Below, piece by piece: positions 45,405-55,184 of a stretch of DNA of 64,000 nt. A program made the position numbers and the translations under genes. A model generated the notes under the pieces. That model searched no databases. It saw only the letters and a list, made by a program, of their open reading frames with translations, and had not been told where the DNA came from. The DNA comes from Mageeibacillus sp. UBA6980. Its GTDB lineage: Bacteria > Bacillota > Clostridia > Saccharofermentanales > Saccharofermentanaceae. Positions within the stretch are counted from its first letter, which is position 1, and the number at the start of each line of letters is the position of its first letter. The stretch covers positions 86,864 through 150,863 of the forward strand of contig DJYK01000026.1 of the NCBI GenBank assembly GCA_002450095.1, in the 5' to 3' direction.

Positions 45405-46031
45405 ATGGGTATTTATTCTTACATTAAGGGAACGGTAATTGACAAGGGTGATGATAAGCTTGTCATTGATAATAACGGCATAGGATATGAGATCATCTGT
45501 CCCTATTCCATTTCCGGTTCTCTGGAGCCTATAGGTGAGCAGACGAAGGTTTGGATCTATCAAAGCGTTAGGGAGGACGATATAACTCTTTACGGTTTTT
45601 CCACGCCTCAGATGAAGGAGATGTTCTTAAGTCTTATTGAAGTATCCGGAATCGGTCCCAAGGTTGCTCATTCTATATGCTCACAGGTCGAGCCTGACCG
45701 ATTCGCAATGGCCGTTATAGGCGGAGATGTATCTTTCCTGACATCCGTTAAAGGTCTCGGTAAGAAGGGTGCAGAGAGGATCGTACTTGAGCTTAAGGAC
45801 AAGCTTAAGAAGGCAGGGTTATCCGCTTCTGCTTCTTCGAAGACTTCTAAGATCCCCGTATCCCCATCACAGGATCATGAACAGGGAGGTTTGCTCTCTG
45901 ATGCTGTTGAGGCTCTCGTTGTCCTCGGCTATAAGGAAGCCGTTGCCGCAGAAGCTGTAAGTAACAGCTACGAAGACGGTATCAGTCTTCAGGATCTTAT
46001 CAGGAAATCATTGAAGAGCCTGGCGAGGTGA
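45405..46031 (+). CDS. ruvA: Holliday junction branch migration protein RuvA
   Basis: RuvA (208 aa) binds four-way junctions as tetramers and loads RuvB. The OB fold (1-about 65, YSYIKGTVIDKGDDKLVID), the double helix-hairpin-helix (SGIGPKVAHSIC, KGLGKKGAERIVLELKDK) and the C-terminal UBA-like RuvB-binding domain (about 160-208) are all present. AGGAGA precedes the start. Confidence 0.96.
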   Translation: MGIYSYIKGTVIDKGDDKLVIDNNGIGYEIICPYSISGSLEPIGEQTKVWIYQSVREDDITLYGFSTPQMKEMFLSLIEVSGIGPKVAHSICSQVEPDRFAMAVIGGDVSFLTSVKGLGKKGAERIVLELKDKLKKAGLSASASSKTSKIPVSPSQDHEQGGLLSDAVEALVVLGYKEAVAAEAVSNSYEDGISLQDLIRKSLKSLAR

Positions 46032-46039
46032 TTTAGGCG

Positions 46040-47146
46040 ATGAATTACGATCAACCGGGTTACAACTCATATGAAGACGAGGAGCGCGTTATAGGGCGTT
46101 CTAAGCAGTTTGACGACAGAGACGAGAAGACTTTACGTCCTATAACATTTGATGACTACAGCGGACAATCTAAGGTCAAGGAGAATCTTAAGATCTTTAT
46201 AGATGCGGCCAAGAAGAGGGGAGAGGCGTTGGATCATGTTCTCCTCTACGGTCCTCCGGGACTCGGAAAGACAACTCTTGCAGGTATAATCGCATCCGAG
46301 ATGGGAGTCGGCATGCATATAACTACCGGACCGTCCATAGAGAAGACAGGTGATCTTGCCGCCATCCTTACCAATCTCGGAGAGAATGAGGTTCTGTTTA
46401 TCGATGAGATCCACAGGCTTAATCGAAGCGTAGAGGAGATCTTATATCCTGCTATGGAGGATTATTGTCTGGATCTGATGATAGGTAAGGGACCGTCAGC
46501 GAGATCCGTAAGACTCGATCTTCCTCATTTTACGTTGGTTGGTGCTACCACAAGAGCAGGTATGCTCTCCGCTCCTTTAAGAGACAGGTTCGGAATGATC
46601 CACCGCCTTGAACTATATGATACGGAAGATCTTATGTCTATCCTGAAGCGCGATGCCGGGCTTATGGATATCAAGATCAATGAAGAAGGACTTCGTAATA
46701 TAGCGGCAAGATCCAGAGGAACTCCGAGGATCGCGATCAGACTTCTTAAGCGTATGAGAGATTATGCTCTTTATATGGAGAAGGATGAGATAGACAAGGA
46801 GGTCTCCGACTTCGGTCTTAAGGCTCTCGATATCGATGATGTCGGACTTGATGCTGTCGACAGAAGGATACTTGTTTCCATTGCCGATATATTTAAGGGA
46901 GGCCCCGTAGGTCTTGAGACCTTGGCTGCCGTTACCGGTGAAGATCCTGTAACTATAGAAGACGTATATGAACCGTTCCTTCTGGCTAACGGATTTATTG
47001 CCAAGACCCCGAGAGGAAGAGTTCTTACGTCAAGGGCGTTCTCTCATCTCGGTATGCAGGAGCCTGTATCCTTTAAAGAGCGTAATAGAAATGCCTTCGA
47101 GAATATCTCGATTGATTCTCTTACGGGTGAAGGCGGTAATACTTAA
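46040..47146 (+). CDS. ruvB: Holliday junction branch migration helicase RuvB
   Basis: RuvB (368 aa) is the AAA+ motor for branch migration. Walker A YGPPGLGKTTLA, Walker B LFIDEIHRL, sensor 1 GATTRAGMLSAPLRDRFG with the Arg finger, and the C-terminal winged helix (GLETLAAVTGEDPVTIEDVYEP, split over about residues 285-340) are present. A slightly long N-terminal tail (about 35 residues) precedes the DYSGQ motif. Its stop overlaps the queH start by one base. Confidence 0.97.
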   Translation: MNYDQPGYNSYEDEERVIGRSKQFDDRDEKTLRPITFDDYSGQSKVKENLKIFIDAAKKRGEALDHVLLYGPPGLGKTTLAGIIASEMGVGMHITTGPSIEKTGDLAAILTNLGENEVLFIDEIHRLNRSVEEILYPAMEDYCLDLMIGKGPSARSVRLDLPHFTLVGATTRAGMLSAPLRDRFGMIHRLELYDTEDLMSILKRDAGLMDIKINEEGLRNIAARSRGTPRIAIRLLKRMRDYALYMEKDEIDKEVSDFGLKALDIDDVGLDAVDRRILVSIADIFKGGPVGLETLAAVTGEDPVTIEDVYEPFLLANGFIAKTPRGRVLTSRAFSHLGMQEPVSFKERNRNAFENISIDSLTGEGGNT

Positions 47147-47706
47147 TGTCGATGCTTCTTCACGCCTGCTGCGGCCCCTGTGCCATGTATCCTGTCGATC
47201 TTCTTCTTGAACAGGGAAGATCCTTGGATCTTTATTGGTATAACCCTAATATCCATCCTGAATTCGAGTGGAACAGAAGACTCGAGAATCTTCATAAGTG
47301 CGCTGATCACTATTCGGTAAAGCTTATCGAAGGCGGTGATGAGTGTATGCAGGATTATTGGGAGGAGAAGACTTATCTTACGGATTTCTCTTCAAGATGT
47401 CATATGTGTTATGACATCCGCATGGATGCCGTGGCGAGATTCGCTTCAGAGAACGGATATGATTCCTTCTGTACGACTCTTCTGGTGAGCCCTTATCAGC
47501 AGCACGAGACTATAATCAGAACGGCTGAACAAAAGGCGGAGCAGTACGGAGTAAAGTTCGAGTATATAGACTTCAGGCCCGGATTCAGGAAGGGACAGAA
47601 CATGGCAAGAGATATAGGACTATACCGTCAGAAGTACTGCGGCTGCATTTTCTCTCTTGATGAGTCTGAGTTTAAGGATAAGATAATCAGATCTTTCGAA
47701 GCTTAA
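47146..47706 (+). CDS. queH: Epoxyqueuosine reductase QueH
   Basis: A 186-aa QueH (DUF208) that makes the last step of queuosine in tRNA. Cysteine motifs for the metal and Fe-S sites are seen: LLHACCGPC at the N-terminus, CHMCYDIR, and YCGCIFS near the end. Start codon overlaps ruvB. The end overlaps convergent rqcH by four bases. No other queuosine genes are in the window. Confidence 0.93.
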   Translation: MSMLLHACCGPCAMYPVDLLLEQGRSLDLYWYNPNIHPEFEWNRRLENLHKCADHYSVKLIEGGDECMQDYWEEKTYLTDFSSRCHMCYDIRMDAVARFASENGYDSFCTTLLVSPYQQHETIIRTAEQKAEQYGVKFEYIDFRPGFRKGQNMARDIGLYRQKYCGCIFSLDESEFKDKIIRSFEA

Positions 47707-49616
47707 TTGCCCTCAGGCTCCTTGGCGGGCACCAGCACGGAATAATAACTCTCGTAGATAACCATTCCGGGACGTGCTCCCGGAATCTTTTTTACATGCG
47801 ATACAGGGCAGTAGTCGACTTCAGCCTTGATCTGTCCGGCATTGCTTACTGAGGCTTCCGAATGTTCTTCGAGCATAATGCTCTTTGAGAAGAATGCCGC
47901 AAGGGAGGCGGCCTCCAATACTGCGTTATCGGAAGGAAACTCTTCGCCCTTGTGGGACTTTAAGATAACGTGTGTTCCGGGAAGCCCTTTTACATGGAAC
48001 CACCAGTCGTCTTTTGAAGCGATCTTAAAAGTGAGCTCGTCATTTTGGATATTGTTTCTTCCGGATAGTATCTCGTAGCCGTCTGACGTCATATATTTAC
48101 GGTACGAGAGCGGCTTTGAATCCGGTTTGCGCTGAGAGATCTGCTTGGCTTTCTGCTGTGCCTTGCGGGCCGCTTCTCTCATCGCTCTGGAGGCTCGTTT
48201 GCCGGTCTTTGCCATACCGACCATTTTGTTGGGGTCACCCTTAGAAGTTTCCGCTTTCTTAGCCGATGCATTGGAGTTTGTGAGATTGATGATCTCCATC
48301 TCGAGCGCTGTGATGTCCTCCTCGCAGGAAGCGGATGTGATCGCAGCCTTAAGAGTCCTGAAGTAGGATATCGCTTCACGGTCGGCTTTGATATATTCGT
48401 CGGCAAGTGTAAATTTACGCTTGGCCTTTCTGAATCTTTTGTAGTAATCCTGGGCATTGTAAGAAGCATCGTGTGCAGGGTCCAGCCTGATCTCTATACT
48501 GCAAGGCGGATCCTCGTAGTAATCTTCGCAGATGAGAGAAGATGCGTGCTCATCTATACGATATGTGTTGGACAGGATAAGATCGGCGCATTTCTTATAA
48601 TACTCGGCATTCTGTCCTTCCTTATAGTCCTTCTCGTGGATGTCAAGTTTTCTGACCGAATGCGATAACGCGCTGTCGATCATGGCCGTAAGGCGGTTTT
48701 TCTTGCGGTCGAGATCGGCTGCCTTGTCCTTGGATTCGTAGAATCTGTCGATGGCTTCAGAAACAGTATTGAACTTCTTTACCTGTTCTGCCGTATGGAA
48801 TACAAAAGGCGAGTACTCAGACGGCTCACGATCGTTTGAATAGTAGATCGCGGGGCTGTAATCTTTGTTGAGAAGTCTCTCCAAAAACTCTTTGCAGGTA
48901 TTTGTAAACCTTTTCTGCTCTTCATCAGAGAGCAGCCTGATCGGTGTTCTGTCATCCAGACCGCTTTCATTGGTGATCCTTCTCGCAAGTGACGGGGAGA
49001 GACCTTTTAACGAATTAAGAAGTGCCTTATCAGGACTTCTTCCGAGCTCTGTCTGCTTTACCGGAAGGTTATTTGACTTTATAAGTTGCAGTGATTCCTC
49101 AGGAAGCATCTTGTCCTGTGAAGGCGGATAGGCATAGATTCTGGCGGGCATTATCTCGCGGTAACGATTGACAGACATATCTACATGGACAAGGCTGTCA
49201 ATTATCTTACCGGTCTGGTTGATAAGAATAATGTTCGAGAGCCTGCCCATAAGCTCACAGACCAGAGTATAAGTCTTCCTGTCGTGAAGTTCATCGGTGT
49301 TGCTTGCCTTGATCTCGATTATCCTCTCGTAGTCCGGGCAGGTTAATGATTCTATCTTGGCTCCCGCAAGATACTTTCTTAAGAGCATGCAAAAAGATGA
49401 AGGCATCTTGGGGTTCTCTCTGTCCGCTGTTGTAAGATTCATTCTTACGGCAGAAGGATTGCAGGAGATAAGAAGCTTCTCCATCTTTGAATTGGCACGT
49501 ATATGGAGTATTACAGTCTGTCTGTCAGGCTGGAATACTTTATCTATCCTTGCACCTGCGAGCAGGGAATCGAGTTCATTCGCGATAATATGGGAGGTTA
49601 TACCGTCGAACGGCAT
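47703..49616 (-). CDS. rqcH: Rqc2-like NFACT protein RqcH
   Basis: RqcH (637 aa) adds alanine tails to nascent chains on split 50S subunits. The N-terminal NFACT-N domain (MPFDGITSHIIANELDSLL), the ELMGRLSNIIL motif, a helix-hairpin-helix and long coiled coil in the middle (about 290-440) and the C-terminal NFACT-R domain (DDWWFHVKGLPGTHVIL) are seen. Older annotations call the family fibronectin-binding protein FbpA. It is the last gene of the engB-prs-prs run on the minus strand. Confidence 0.94.
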   Translation of the reverse strand: MPFDGITSHIIANELDSLLAGARIDKVFQPDRQTVILHIRANSKMEKLLISCNPSAVRMNLTTADRENPKMPSSFCMLLRKYLAGAKIESLTCPDYERIIEIKASNTDELHDRKTYTLVCELMGRLSNIILINQTGKIIDSLVHVDMSVNRYREIMPARIYAYPPSQDKMLPEESLQLIKSNNLPVKQTELGRSPDKALLNSLKGLSPSLARRITNESGLDDRTPIRLLSDEEQKRFTNTCKEFLERLLNKDYSPAIYYSNDREPSEYSPFVFHTAEQVKKFNTVSEAIDRFYESKDKAADLDRKKNRLTAMIDSALSHSVRKLDIHEKDYKEGQNAEYYKKCADLILSNTYRIDEHASSLICEDYYEDPPCSIEIRLDPAHDASYNAQDYYKRFRKAKRKFTLADEYIKADREAISYFRTLKAAITSASCEEDITALEMEIINLTNSNASAKKAETSKGDPNKMVGMAKTGKRASRAMREAARKAQQKAKQISQRKPDSKPLSYRKYMTSDGYEILSGRNNIQNDELTFKIASKDDWWFHVKGLPGTHVILKSHKGEEFPSDNAVLEAASLAAFFSKSIMLEEHSEASVSNAGQIKAEVDYCPVSHVKKIPGARPGMVIYESYYSVLVPAKEPEGN

Positions 49617-49619
49617 CGG

Positions 49620-49958
49620 TTATTCTCCCTTGGGAGTTGATTCACCGAAGCTCAATACGAGTCCGATTACCCAGATTATGCCGAAGAACAGCAATTCAAA
49701 TCCGAGGATCTTAAAGAATCTGTCGTAATAATTCCAGGCAAACAGGAGATCAAGAAGAATCACAACGGTGATGACGACAACAGTAGTAACCGGGAAGAAG
49801 AATCTGGATTTGGTAAATGCATGAAAATAATCGGCAATTCCCGTGGAAACTGCTGATGATTGTTTCTTTGAAGATGATCTTCCGGATGAAGATGACTTTC
49901 TGCCTGAACTGCTCTTGCCGGATGATCTTTTGCCGGATGTGCTTCTTCCTTGAGCCAT
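49620..49958 (-). CDS. Small basic two-helix membrane protein of unknown function
   Basis: A 112-aa protein. Residues 1-about 42 are Ser/Lys/Arg-rich low complexity (SSGKSSSGRKSSSSGRSSSK). Two hydrophobic helices follow (about 55-74 and 84-104). The basic N-terminus should face the cytoplasm, perhaps contacting nucleic acid or lipid; function is unknown. It lies three bases before rqcH and 11 bases after the first Prs-like gene. Confidence 0.7.
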   Translation of the reverse strand: MAQGRSTSGKRSSGKSSSGRKSSSSGRSSSKKQSSAVSTGIADYFHAFTKSRFFFPVTTVVVITVVILLDLLFAWNYYDRFFKILGFELLFFGIIWVIGLVLSFGESTPKGE

Positions 49959-49969
49959 CTGAATTCCTG

Positions 49970-51178
49970 TCAGATCCTCTCGCCCTTTTCCTTGAGGAGT
50001 TTCTTGATCTTCTCGGTAGGATTAATAAGGTTGGAAAGGGAAGCATCGTGGTTGATAGCATCGATGAGGAGAGCAACGAACTTGCACATATTAACATCTG
50101 CGAACCAGGGTGCTTCAAGGAGCTCGGGCCTTCTGTAGATGAGGTTTGTAGCGAATACCTTATCGAATACGCCCTGCTCATAAGCCTTGTTGAAGTTATC
50201 GATACCTTCCGTAAACAGACCGAATGTAACGGCACAGAATACCTTTCTGGCGCCCCTTTCCTTCATGGCCTTGGCGATGTCGAGCATGGAGTCACCGGAT
50301 GAGATCATGTCATCTACGATGAGGATATCCATACCTTCAACGGAATCACCGAGGAACTCGTGAGCGATAATGGGGTTTCTGCCGTTAACGACTGTCGTAT
50401 AGTCTCTTCTCTTATAGAATGTTCCGAGAGGAACTCCGAGGATTGACGCGTAGTACATAGCTCTTCCGATACCGCCTTCATCAGGGGATACGACCATGAA
50501 CTTGCCCTTCGTAAATGACAGGTCAGGGATCTGTCTGTACATTTCTTTGATCATCTGATAGTTAGAAGGCAGGGATTCGAATCCCGAGAGAGGGATGGCA
50601 TTAGCAACTCTCTCATCGTGCGCATCGAAAGTGATGATGTTGGCAACGCCTAAGTTGTAGAGCTCTTCAAGAGCGAAAGCGCAGTCGAGGGACTCTCTGG
50701 CGTTTCTCTTATGCTGACGGCTCTCGTAAAGGAAGGGCATGATAACATTGATCCTTCTGGCTTTACCGGAGCAGGCGAGGATTACTCTCTTAAGATCCTG
50801 GTAGTGGTCATCAGGACTCATGTGGTTCATCTGGCCGTACATCTTATATGTGATGGAGGGGTTCATGACATCGCTTATGATGTAGAGGTCATGACCTCTT
50901 ACGGTGTTCTTGATGACCGCTTTACCTTCACCGGATGAGAATCTGGCATTCTCGACTTCGATCCTGTAGTCCTGACGGTAGAAGCCCGGATACTTTGATA
51001 CTATGGCTTCCTGCTGGTATTCGGATCTTCTTGTTGTGAGATAGTAGTTTACCTTTTCCGTGAACTCGACGCTGCCCTTGAGCGGGATAAGACCGATAGG
51101 GGCGACGGGAGCCATAGGGTTCTCACCATATTGGTTATAACGGGAATAGGATTTCTCATCTGCAGGAACTGAAGTCAT
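49970..51178 (-). CDS. prs: Ribose-phosphate pyrophosphokinase (PRPP synthetase), long form
   Basis: A 402-aa PRPP synthetase, longer than the usual about 315 residues, of a form seen in Clostridia. Seen are TVRGHDLYIISD, INVIMPFLYESRQHKR (ATP site), IITFDAHDERVANAIP (metal His/Asp), the flexible catalytic loop FYKRRDY with the conserved Lys, and the PRPP-binding loop VDDMISSGDSM (DTGGT in classic enzymes). It makes PRPP for nucleotides, NAD, His and Trp. A close homologue lies directly upstream. Confidence 0.9.
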   Translation of the reverse strand: MTSVPADEKSYSRYNQYGENPMAPVAPIGLIPLKGSVEFTEKVNYYLTTRRSEYQQEAIVSKYPGFYRQDYRIEVENARFSSGEGKAVIKNTVRGHDLYIISDVMNPSITYKMYGQMNHMSPDDHYQDLKRVILACSGKARRINVIMPFLYESRQHKRNARESLDCAFALEELYNLGVANIITFDAHDERVANAIPLSGFESLPSNYQMIKEMYRQIPDLSFTKGKFMVVSPDEGGIGRAMYYASILGVPLGTFYKRRDYTTVVNGRNPIIAHEFLGDSVEGMDILIVDDMISSGDSMLDIAKAMKERGARKVFCAVTFGLFTEGIDNFNKAYEQGVFDKVFATNLIYRRPELLEAPWFADVNMCKFVALLIDAINHDASLSNLINPTEKIKKLLKEKGERI

Positions 51179-51204
51179 TTTACACCTCTCAAAAATTCTA
51201 TTTC

Positions 51205-52398
51205 TTATTTATTTCCCAGATCGTCTACGTCTAACAGTTCGCCGATCCTTATCTGTCCGAGGAAATCGGTAATCCTTGAAGTGGAGTTGATAAGATCGGT
51301 AACTGATTCATTCGCATTAACTGCTTCGATTATTCGTGCTACATAAGGGATCATATCAACATTCACATACCACTTGCGTGACAGAAGCTCAGCAGGGTGG
51401 TAGTTAAGATTTGTACAGAGAACGGATTTGATAACGCCGTCTTCGTATGCTTCATCGAATGTATCAAGACCGTCGGTGAATAATCCGAACGGAGCGCAGC
51501 AGTAAATGTCGCGTGCTCCCTGATTCTTCAATATCTTGGAAGTCCTGAGCATCGTGCTTCCGGAATTGATCATGTCATCTATTATGAGAACGTCTCTGCC
51601 GGAGATATCGTCGCCCAAGTACTCGTAATTCTTGATGGGATGTTCGCCGTCTACCTTTCTCGTGTAATCTCTTTCCCTGTAGAAGATACCGAGGGGGAGA
51701 TTAAGGAGGGAGGAATAGAAGATTCCTCTGTTAACGCCTGATTCATCAGGGCTTACGACCAGAGTCTTATCCTTGTCGAGACGGATGGTATCGAATGTGG
51801 ACAGAAGTGTGGAGATTATCTTATATGCACTCTTCGGAAAATCGATCCCCATAAGAGGAACTGCGTTTGCAATACGGCCGTCGTGAGGGTCGAAGATGAT
51901 AAGATTGGCAACACCGAGCTCGTACAGTTGCTTGAGCATGGCGGCAACGTCCATGGATTCGTTGGATGTCTCACGCTTTTCCTGTCTGCCTTCATATACG
52001 AAGGGCATGATCACGTTGATCCTTCTTGCTTTACCCGTACAGGTGGAAACGATACGAAGAAGATCTCTGTAGTGATCGTCAGGGGAAAGGATGTGCTTAT
52101 TGCCGAAGATATCTATTGTCTCATTACGTGACAGAACGTCGGTGATAATGAAGATGTCGTGACCTCTTACCGATTCTTCGATCTGAAATTTACCCTCTCC
52201 GGTCTGGAAACGGATAAGATCTGTATCGAGTATGTAGTCACTTCTGTAGTATCCGGGGGTATGCACATAAGGTGTTGCATTGGTATCGAAGCGCTTCTTA
52301 CGCTTCTGTGATAAACAATCGCTGACCGCCTTTACAAACTCGCGGTTAGCATTGTGAGAAATGATTCCGATAGGACCATAAGGTTCAAGCTGAAGCAT
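51205..52398 (-). CDS. Prs-like paralogue with altered catalytic loop
   Basis: A 397-aa homologue of the neighbouring PRPP synthetase, clearly related throughout (SVRGHDIFIITD, INVIMPFVYEGRQEKRE, IIFDPHDGRIANAVP, IIDDMINSGSTM). The flexible loop reads FYRERDY (codons at 51670-51678) where active enzymes have KRR, so the catalytic Lys is Arg and the next Arg is Glu. The metal site reads FDPHDG. It may be a weak or regulatory subunit, similar in idea to the PRPP-synthetase-associated proteins of animals; that is inferred. AGGAGAG precedes the ATG. Confidence 0.85.
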   Translation of the reverse strand: MLQLEPYGPIGIISHNANREFVKAVSDCLSQKRKKRFDTNATPYVHTPGYYRSDYILDTDLIRFQTGEGKFQIEESVRGHDIFIITDVLSRNETIDIFGNKHILSPDDHYRDLLRIVSTCTGKARRINVIMPFVYEGRQEKRETSNESMDVAAMLKQLYELGVANLIIFDPHDGRIANAVPLMGIDFPKSAYKIISTLLSTFDTIRLDKDKTLVVSPDESGVNRGIFYSSLLNLPLGIFYRERDYTRKVDGEHPIKNYEYLGDDISGRDVLIIDDMINSGSTMLRTSKILKNQGARDIYCCAPFGLFTDGLDTFDEAYEDGVIKSVLCTNLNYHPAELLSRKWYVNVDMIPYVARIIEAVNANESVTDLINSTSRITDFLGQIRIGELLDVDDLGNK

Positions 52399-52473
52399 AG
52401 ACTCTCCTTTACCTAATCAGTATTATTCAACAGATTGATAAAAGCAACTGTCGAATCTTTACAATTTTATCCT

Positions 52474-53067
52474 TTAATTAAATAATTCTTTGGCAATTGC
52501 TTCACGAAGTTCCGCTATGCCTTGTTTTTTCATTGAAGATACAGCGAAAATATCAGCATTCTCATCAAAATTATAAATATCTTTGAGTTCTTCTATGCGC
52601 CTTTTAAGCCCGGCTGCCGAGTATTTGTCGCATTTGGTAAACACGACAAAATATCTAATTGAGTTGGAATTCATATATTCGAGCATGGCGACATCTTCTT
52701 CCGACGGTTCGCGCCTGATATCCATCAGATGAAGAACAAGATCGAAGTTCCTTCCGGAGGTGAAATAGCTGTCGGCAAGCGCCGAGAACTGAGCTTTCTT
52801 ATCCCTCGATACTTTGGCGTATCCGTAACCAGGAAGATCTGCGATGAGAAACCTGTCGTCTATCTCAAAGAATACGACTGCACGAGTCTTTCCGGGGGTC
52901 TGTGATACTCTTGCGAGCTTTTTGTTATCCGCAAGGGCGTTTATAAGCGAGGATTTTCCCACGTTGGATCTTCCGGACATAACGATCTCCGGTTCGTTAA
53001 GATCGGGACACTGATCTATCGATGCGGCCAAAGCCTTAAATTTTGCTTTCCTGAAATTGATATCCAT
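52474..53067 (-). CDS. engB: Ribosome biogenesis GTP-binding protein YsxC/EngB
   Basis: EngB (197 aa) is a TrmE-Era-EngA-like GTPase for 50S assembly. G1 GRSNVGKSSLIN, G3 DLPGYGYAKVS, G4 TKCDK and G5 SSMKK are intact. It is the first gene of the minus-strand run and faces divergent comEC. 75 bases with AT-rich sequence separate it from the Prs-like gene. Confidence 0.95.
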   Translation of the reverse strand: MDINFRKAKFKALAASIDQCPDLNEPEIVMSGRSNVGKSSLINALADNKKLARVSQTPGKTRAVVFFEIDDRFLIADLPGYGYAKVSRDKKAQFSALADSYFTSGRNFDLVLHLMDIRREPSEEDVAMLEYMNSNSIRYFVVFTKCDKYSAAGLKRRIEELKDIYNFDENADIFAVSSMKKQGIAELREAIAKELFN

Positions 53068-53152
53068 AGCTGATGTTTGTCGTTTGTTTGTCGATTTTTT
53101 GTATTCGGTTGGCAGTTTTTGTCGAAATCGTTTCTATTCTAACATACCTTAT

Positions 53153-55171
53153 ATGATTCGTTCTATTCAGATCAGGACAATGATGTCTTTTATCGCGGAA
53201 AATATAAGAAGACGGCCTTTGCTGCTGCCGGCTGTTATTATGGCGGTCTTCATGAATGTTTACTTTCTGGTGTTTACCGAAGAAGGTGTTGCGTCTTATA
53301 TTTCCGGCAAAGCAACGGTAAGGCACATTGATTATCGTTCCGACGGTTCTTCTGAAATCATTTTGGTGACACAGGACGGGAAAAGACTGCTGTATAAGGT
53401 CGATGAGCTCACTGAATATGATATCGGCGATTCGGTCTTTGTCGAAGGAACGGTTAAGATTCCCGACAAACCGACAAATCCCGGTGAATTTGATTATTCG
53501 GAATATCTCAGACGAAAGGGTATTTACGGCTTGCTCTATCCTGATGAAGTGCTCCTTACGGGTAAAGGTCCCGGGATCATAAGGATCGCATCTTATATTG
53601 GCAGATTCTTTTATCAGGTCAGGATGAGGACTCTTGCGATGTTTGATGATACTGACAGAGCGTATGCATCCGCATTGTATATGGGCGATACCTCTCTTCT
53701 TGATGATGACATGAGAAGAGCGTTCAGGATATCCGACTGTTCGCATCTTCTGGCCGTCTCGGGAACTCATTTCGCAGGATTCTTGCTGATAGTATCCGAG
53801 ATCCTTAAGAAGCCCGGTGTAAAAAGGAAGGTCGCCGTTCCTGTCTTTGTCCTCTTTTGTCTTATGACAGGCTCTTTTACGGGATGGTCGGAATCGGTAA
53901 CGAGGGCTTTTGTGATCAGCGTGATGTCCTTTATGTCAAGAGATTATATATCGGCCATGTCGCTTGCCTCGATAATGCTGTTTGTCAAAGATCCGTATTG
54001 CGTTTTAAGCCCGGGGTTTCAGATGAGTTTTGCCGTTTCTTTGTCGATCAGGATTCTCGGCGGCAGGATAAAGACGCTTCTTCTGCGCATAAGGCTCCCC
54101 GCGACGCTGTCTGATATCCTGACTCCTGTATTTGCCTCCATGGTCGGAATGATGCCTTTCTGGAGCAGGACGAGCTACTATCTGTCGTTTGTCCACATCT
54201 TTACTCAGATAATCTCTTCTTTCATCGTGACCTTGTCTTGTATATTCTTCATACCGTCCGTTATCACAGGGCTTCCGTTCGTGTGCTCGTTTCTGTTTAA
54301 GATCCTTGATCGGATCATCGCTTTATGTTCTTCCGTTGCATTAAGCTGTTGGTCTTCAGAAGGGTTATCTCCGTACTTTGTCTATTCGCTTATGGCTTTT
54401 ACGGTGGTCTGTCTTATGCCGTACAGCGTTATTCGCAAGGTCCTTTTGATCCCTTCCGTTACGGCGGTAATGATCTTTGGGGGATTTACAGCAGCGTCTT
54501 ATATCACGGCGCCTGAAGTCAGGATCGTGTTCATTGATGTAGGGCAGGGTGACAGCTGCCTTATAATGAGCCGCGGGAGGAGTATCCTTATTGACGGCGG
54601 TGTCGAAGATGAGGGACGGTATTCGGTGGCGCCGGTACTCGATTACTATGGGATAGATAAAGTGGATTTTGCCATAGCGTCCCATATGGACGAAGACCAC
54701 ATAGGAGGACTCGATTATCTCGAGTCCCAAGAAAGGATAGGGACATTTCTTACTTGCTTTGATCTTCATAAAGGCGATGTGATCTATATGACCGATGTCA
54801 TAAGGCTTGACTGTCTTTGGCCCTGTACCGTGACAGACGGAGGCAATGAGGACAGTGTTGTATTAAGATTCGAATATGAAGAAGTCTCGGTGCTGTTTAC
54901 CGGCGATATAGGATTCGAGAGCGAGGAGCAGTTGATAAATGAAGGGGCAATACTCGATTCCGACATCCTTAAGGTTGGTCATCACGGCTCCTCTTATTCA
55001 ACCTGTTCCGAGTTTATCGAGTGTGTATCGCCTCAGACAGCGGTGATCTCCGTAGCACGTAATTCACCATACGGGCATCCGGCGCCTTCTACCGTGCAAA
55101 GACTTGAGGATTACGGATGTGAAATAAGAATGACCGCCCTTGAAGGGGCGATCATCTATGAATTCTCATGA
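53153..55171 (+). CDS. comEC: ComEC/Rec2 DNA-uptake channel
   Basis: A 672-aa membrane protein forming the channel for single-stranded DNA in transformation. The start at 53153 is uncertain; no ribosome site is clear and ATG codons at 53180 and 53183 are alternatives. An N-terminal soluble OB-like part (DUF4131) lies between the first helices, then the Competence domain with many helices (CSHLLAVSGTHFAGFLL) and a C-terminal metallo-beta-lactamase domain with SHMDEDHIGGLDYL, IDVGQGDSCL and VGHHGSSYST. Together with comEA it indicates DNA-uptake machinery, though pilus genes are not in the window. Confidence 0.92.
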   Translation: MIRSIQIRTMMSFIAENIRRRPLLLPAVIMAVFMNVYFLVFTEEGVASYISGKATVRHIDYRSDGSSEIILVTQDGKRLLYKVDELTEYDIGDSVFVEGTVKIPDKPTNPGEFDYSEYLRRKGIYGLLYPDEVLLTGKGPGIIRIASYIGRFFYQVRMRTLAMFDDTDRAYASALYMGDTSLLDDDMRRAFRISDCSHLLAVSGTHFAGFLLIVSEILKKPGVKRKVAVPVFVLFCLMTGSFTGWSESVTRAFVISVMSFMSRDYISAMSLASIMLFVKDPYCVLSPGFQMSFAVSLSIRILGGRIKTLLLRIRLPATLSDILTPVFASMVGMMPFWSRTSYYLSFVHIFTQIISSFIVTLSCIFFIPSVITGLPFVCSFLFKILDRIIALCSSVALSCWSSEGLSPYFVYSLMAFTVVCLMPYSVIRKVLLIPSVTAVMIFGGFTAASYITAPEVRIVFIDVGQGDSCLIMSRGRSILIDGGVEDEGRYSVAPVLDYYGIDKVDFAIASHMDEDHIGGLDYLESQERIGTFLTCFDLHKGDVIYMTDVIRLDCLWPCTVTDGGNEDSVVLRFEYEEVSVLFTGDIGFESEEQLINEGAILDSDILKVGHHGSSYSTCSEFIECVSPQTAVISVARNSPYGHPAPSTVQRLEDYGCEIRMTALEGAIIYEFS

Positions 55172-55184
55172 TATGAACAATGAA

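Noticed and set aside
53105..53152. Leaderless promoter for comEC (TAACAT seven bases before the ATG)
   Set aside because: The -10 match is weak, no -35 box fits, and the true start codon is uncertain, so it was not counted with nudC and yqeG.
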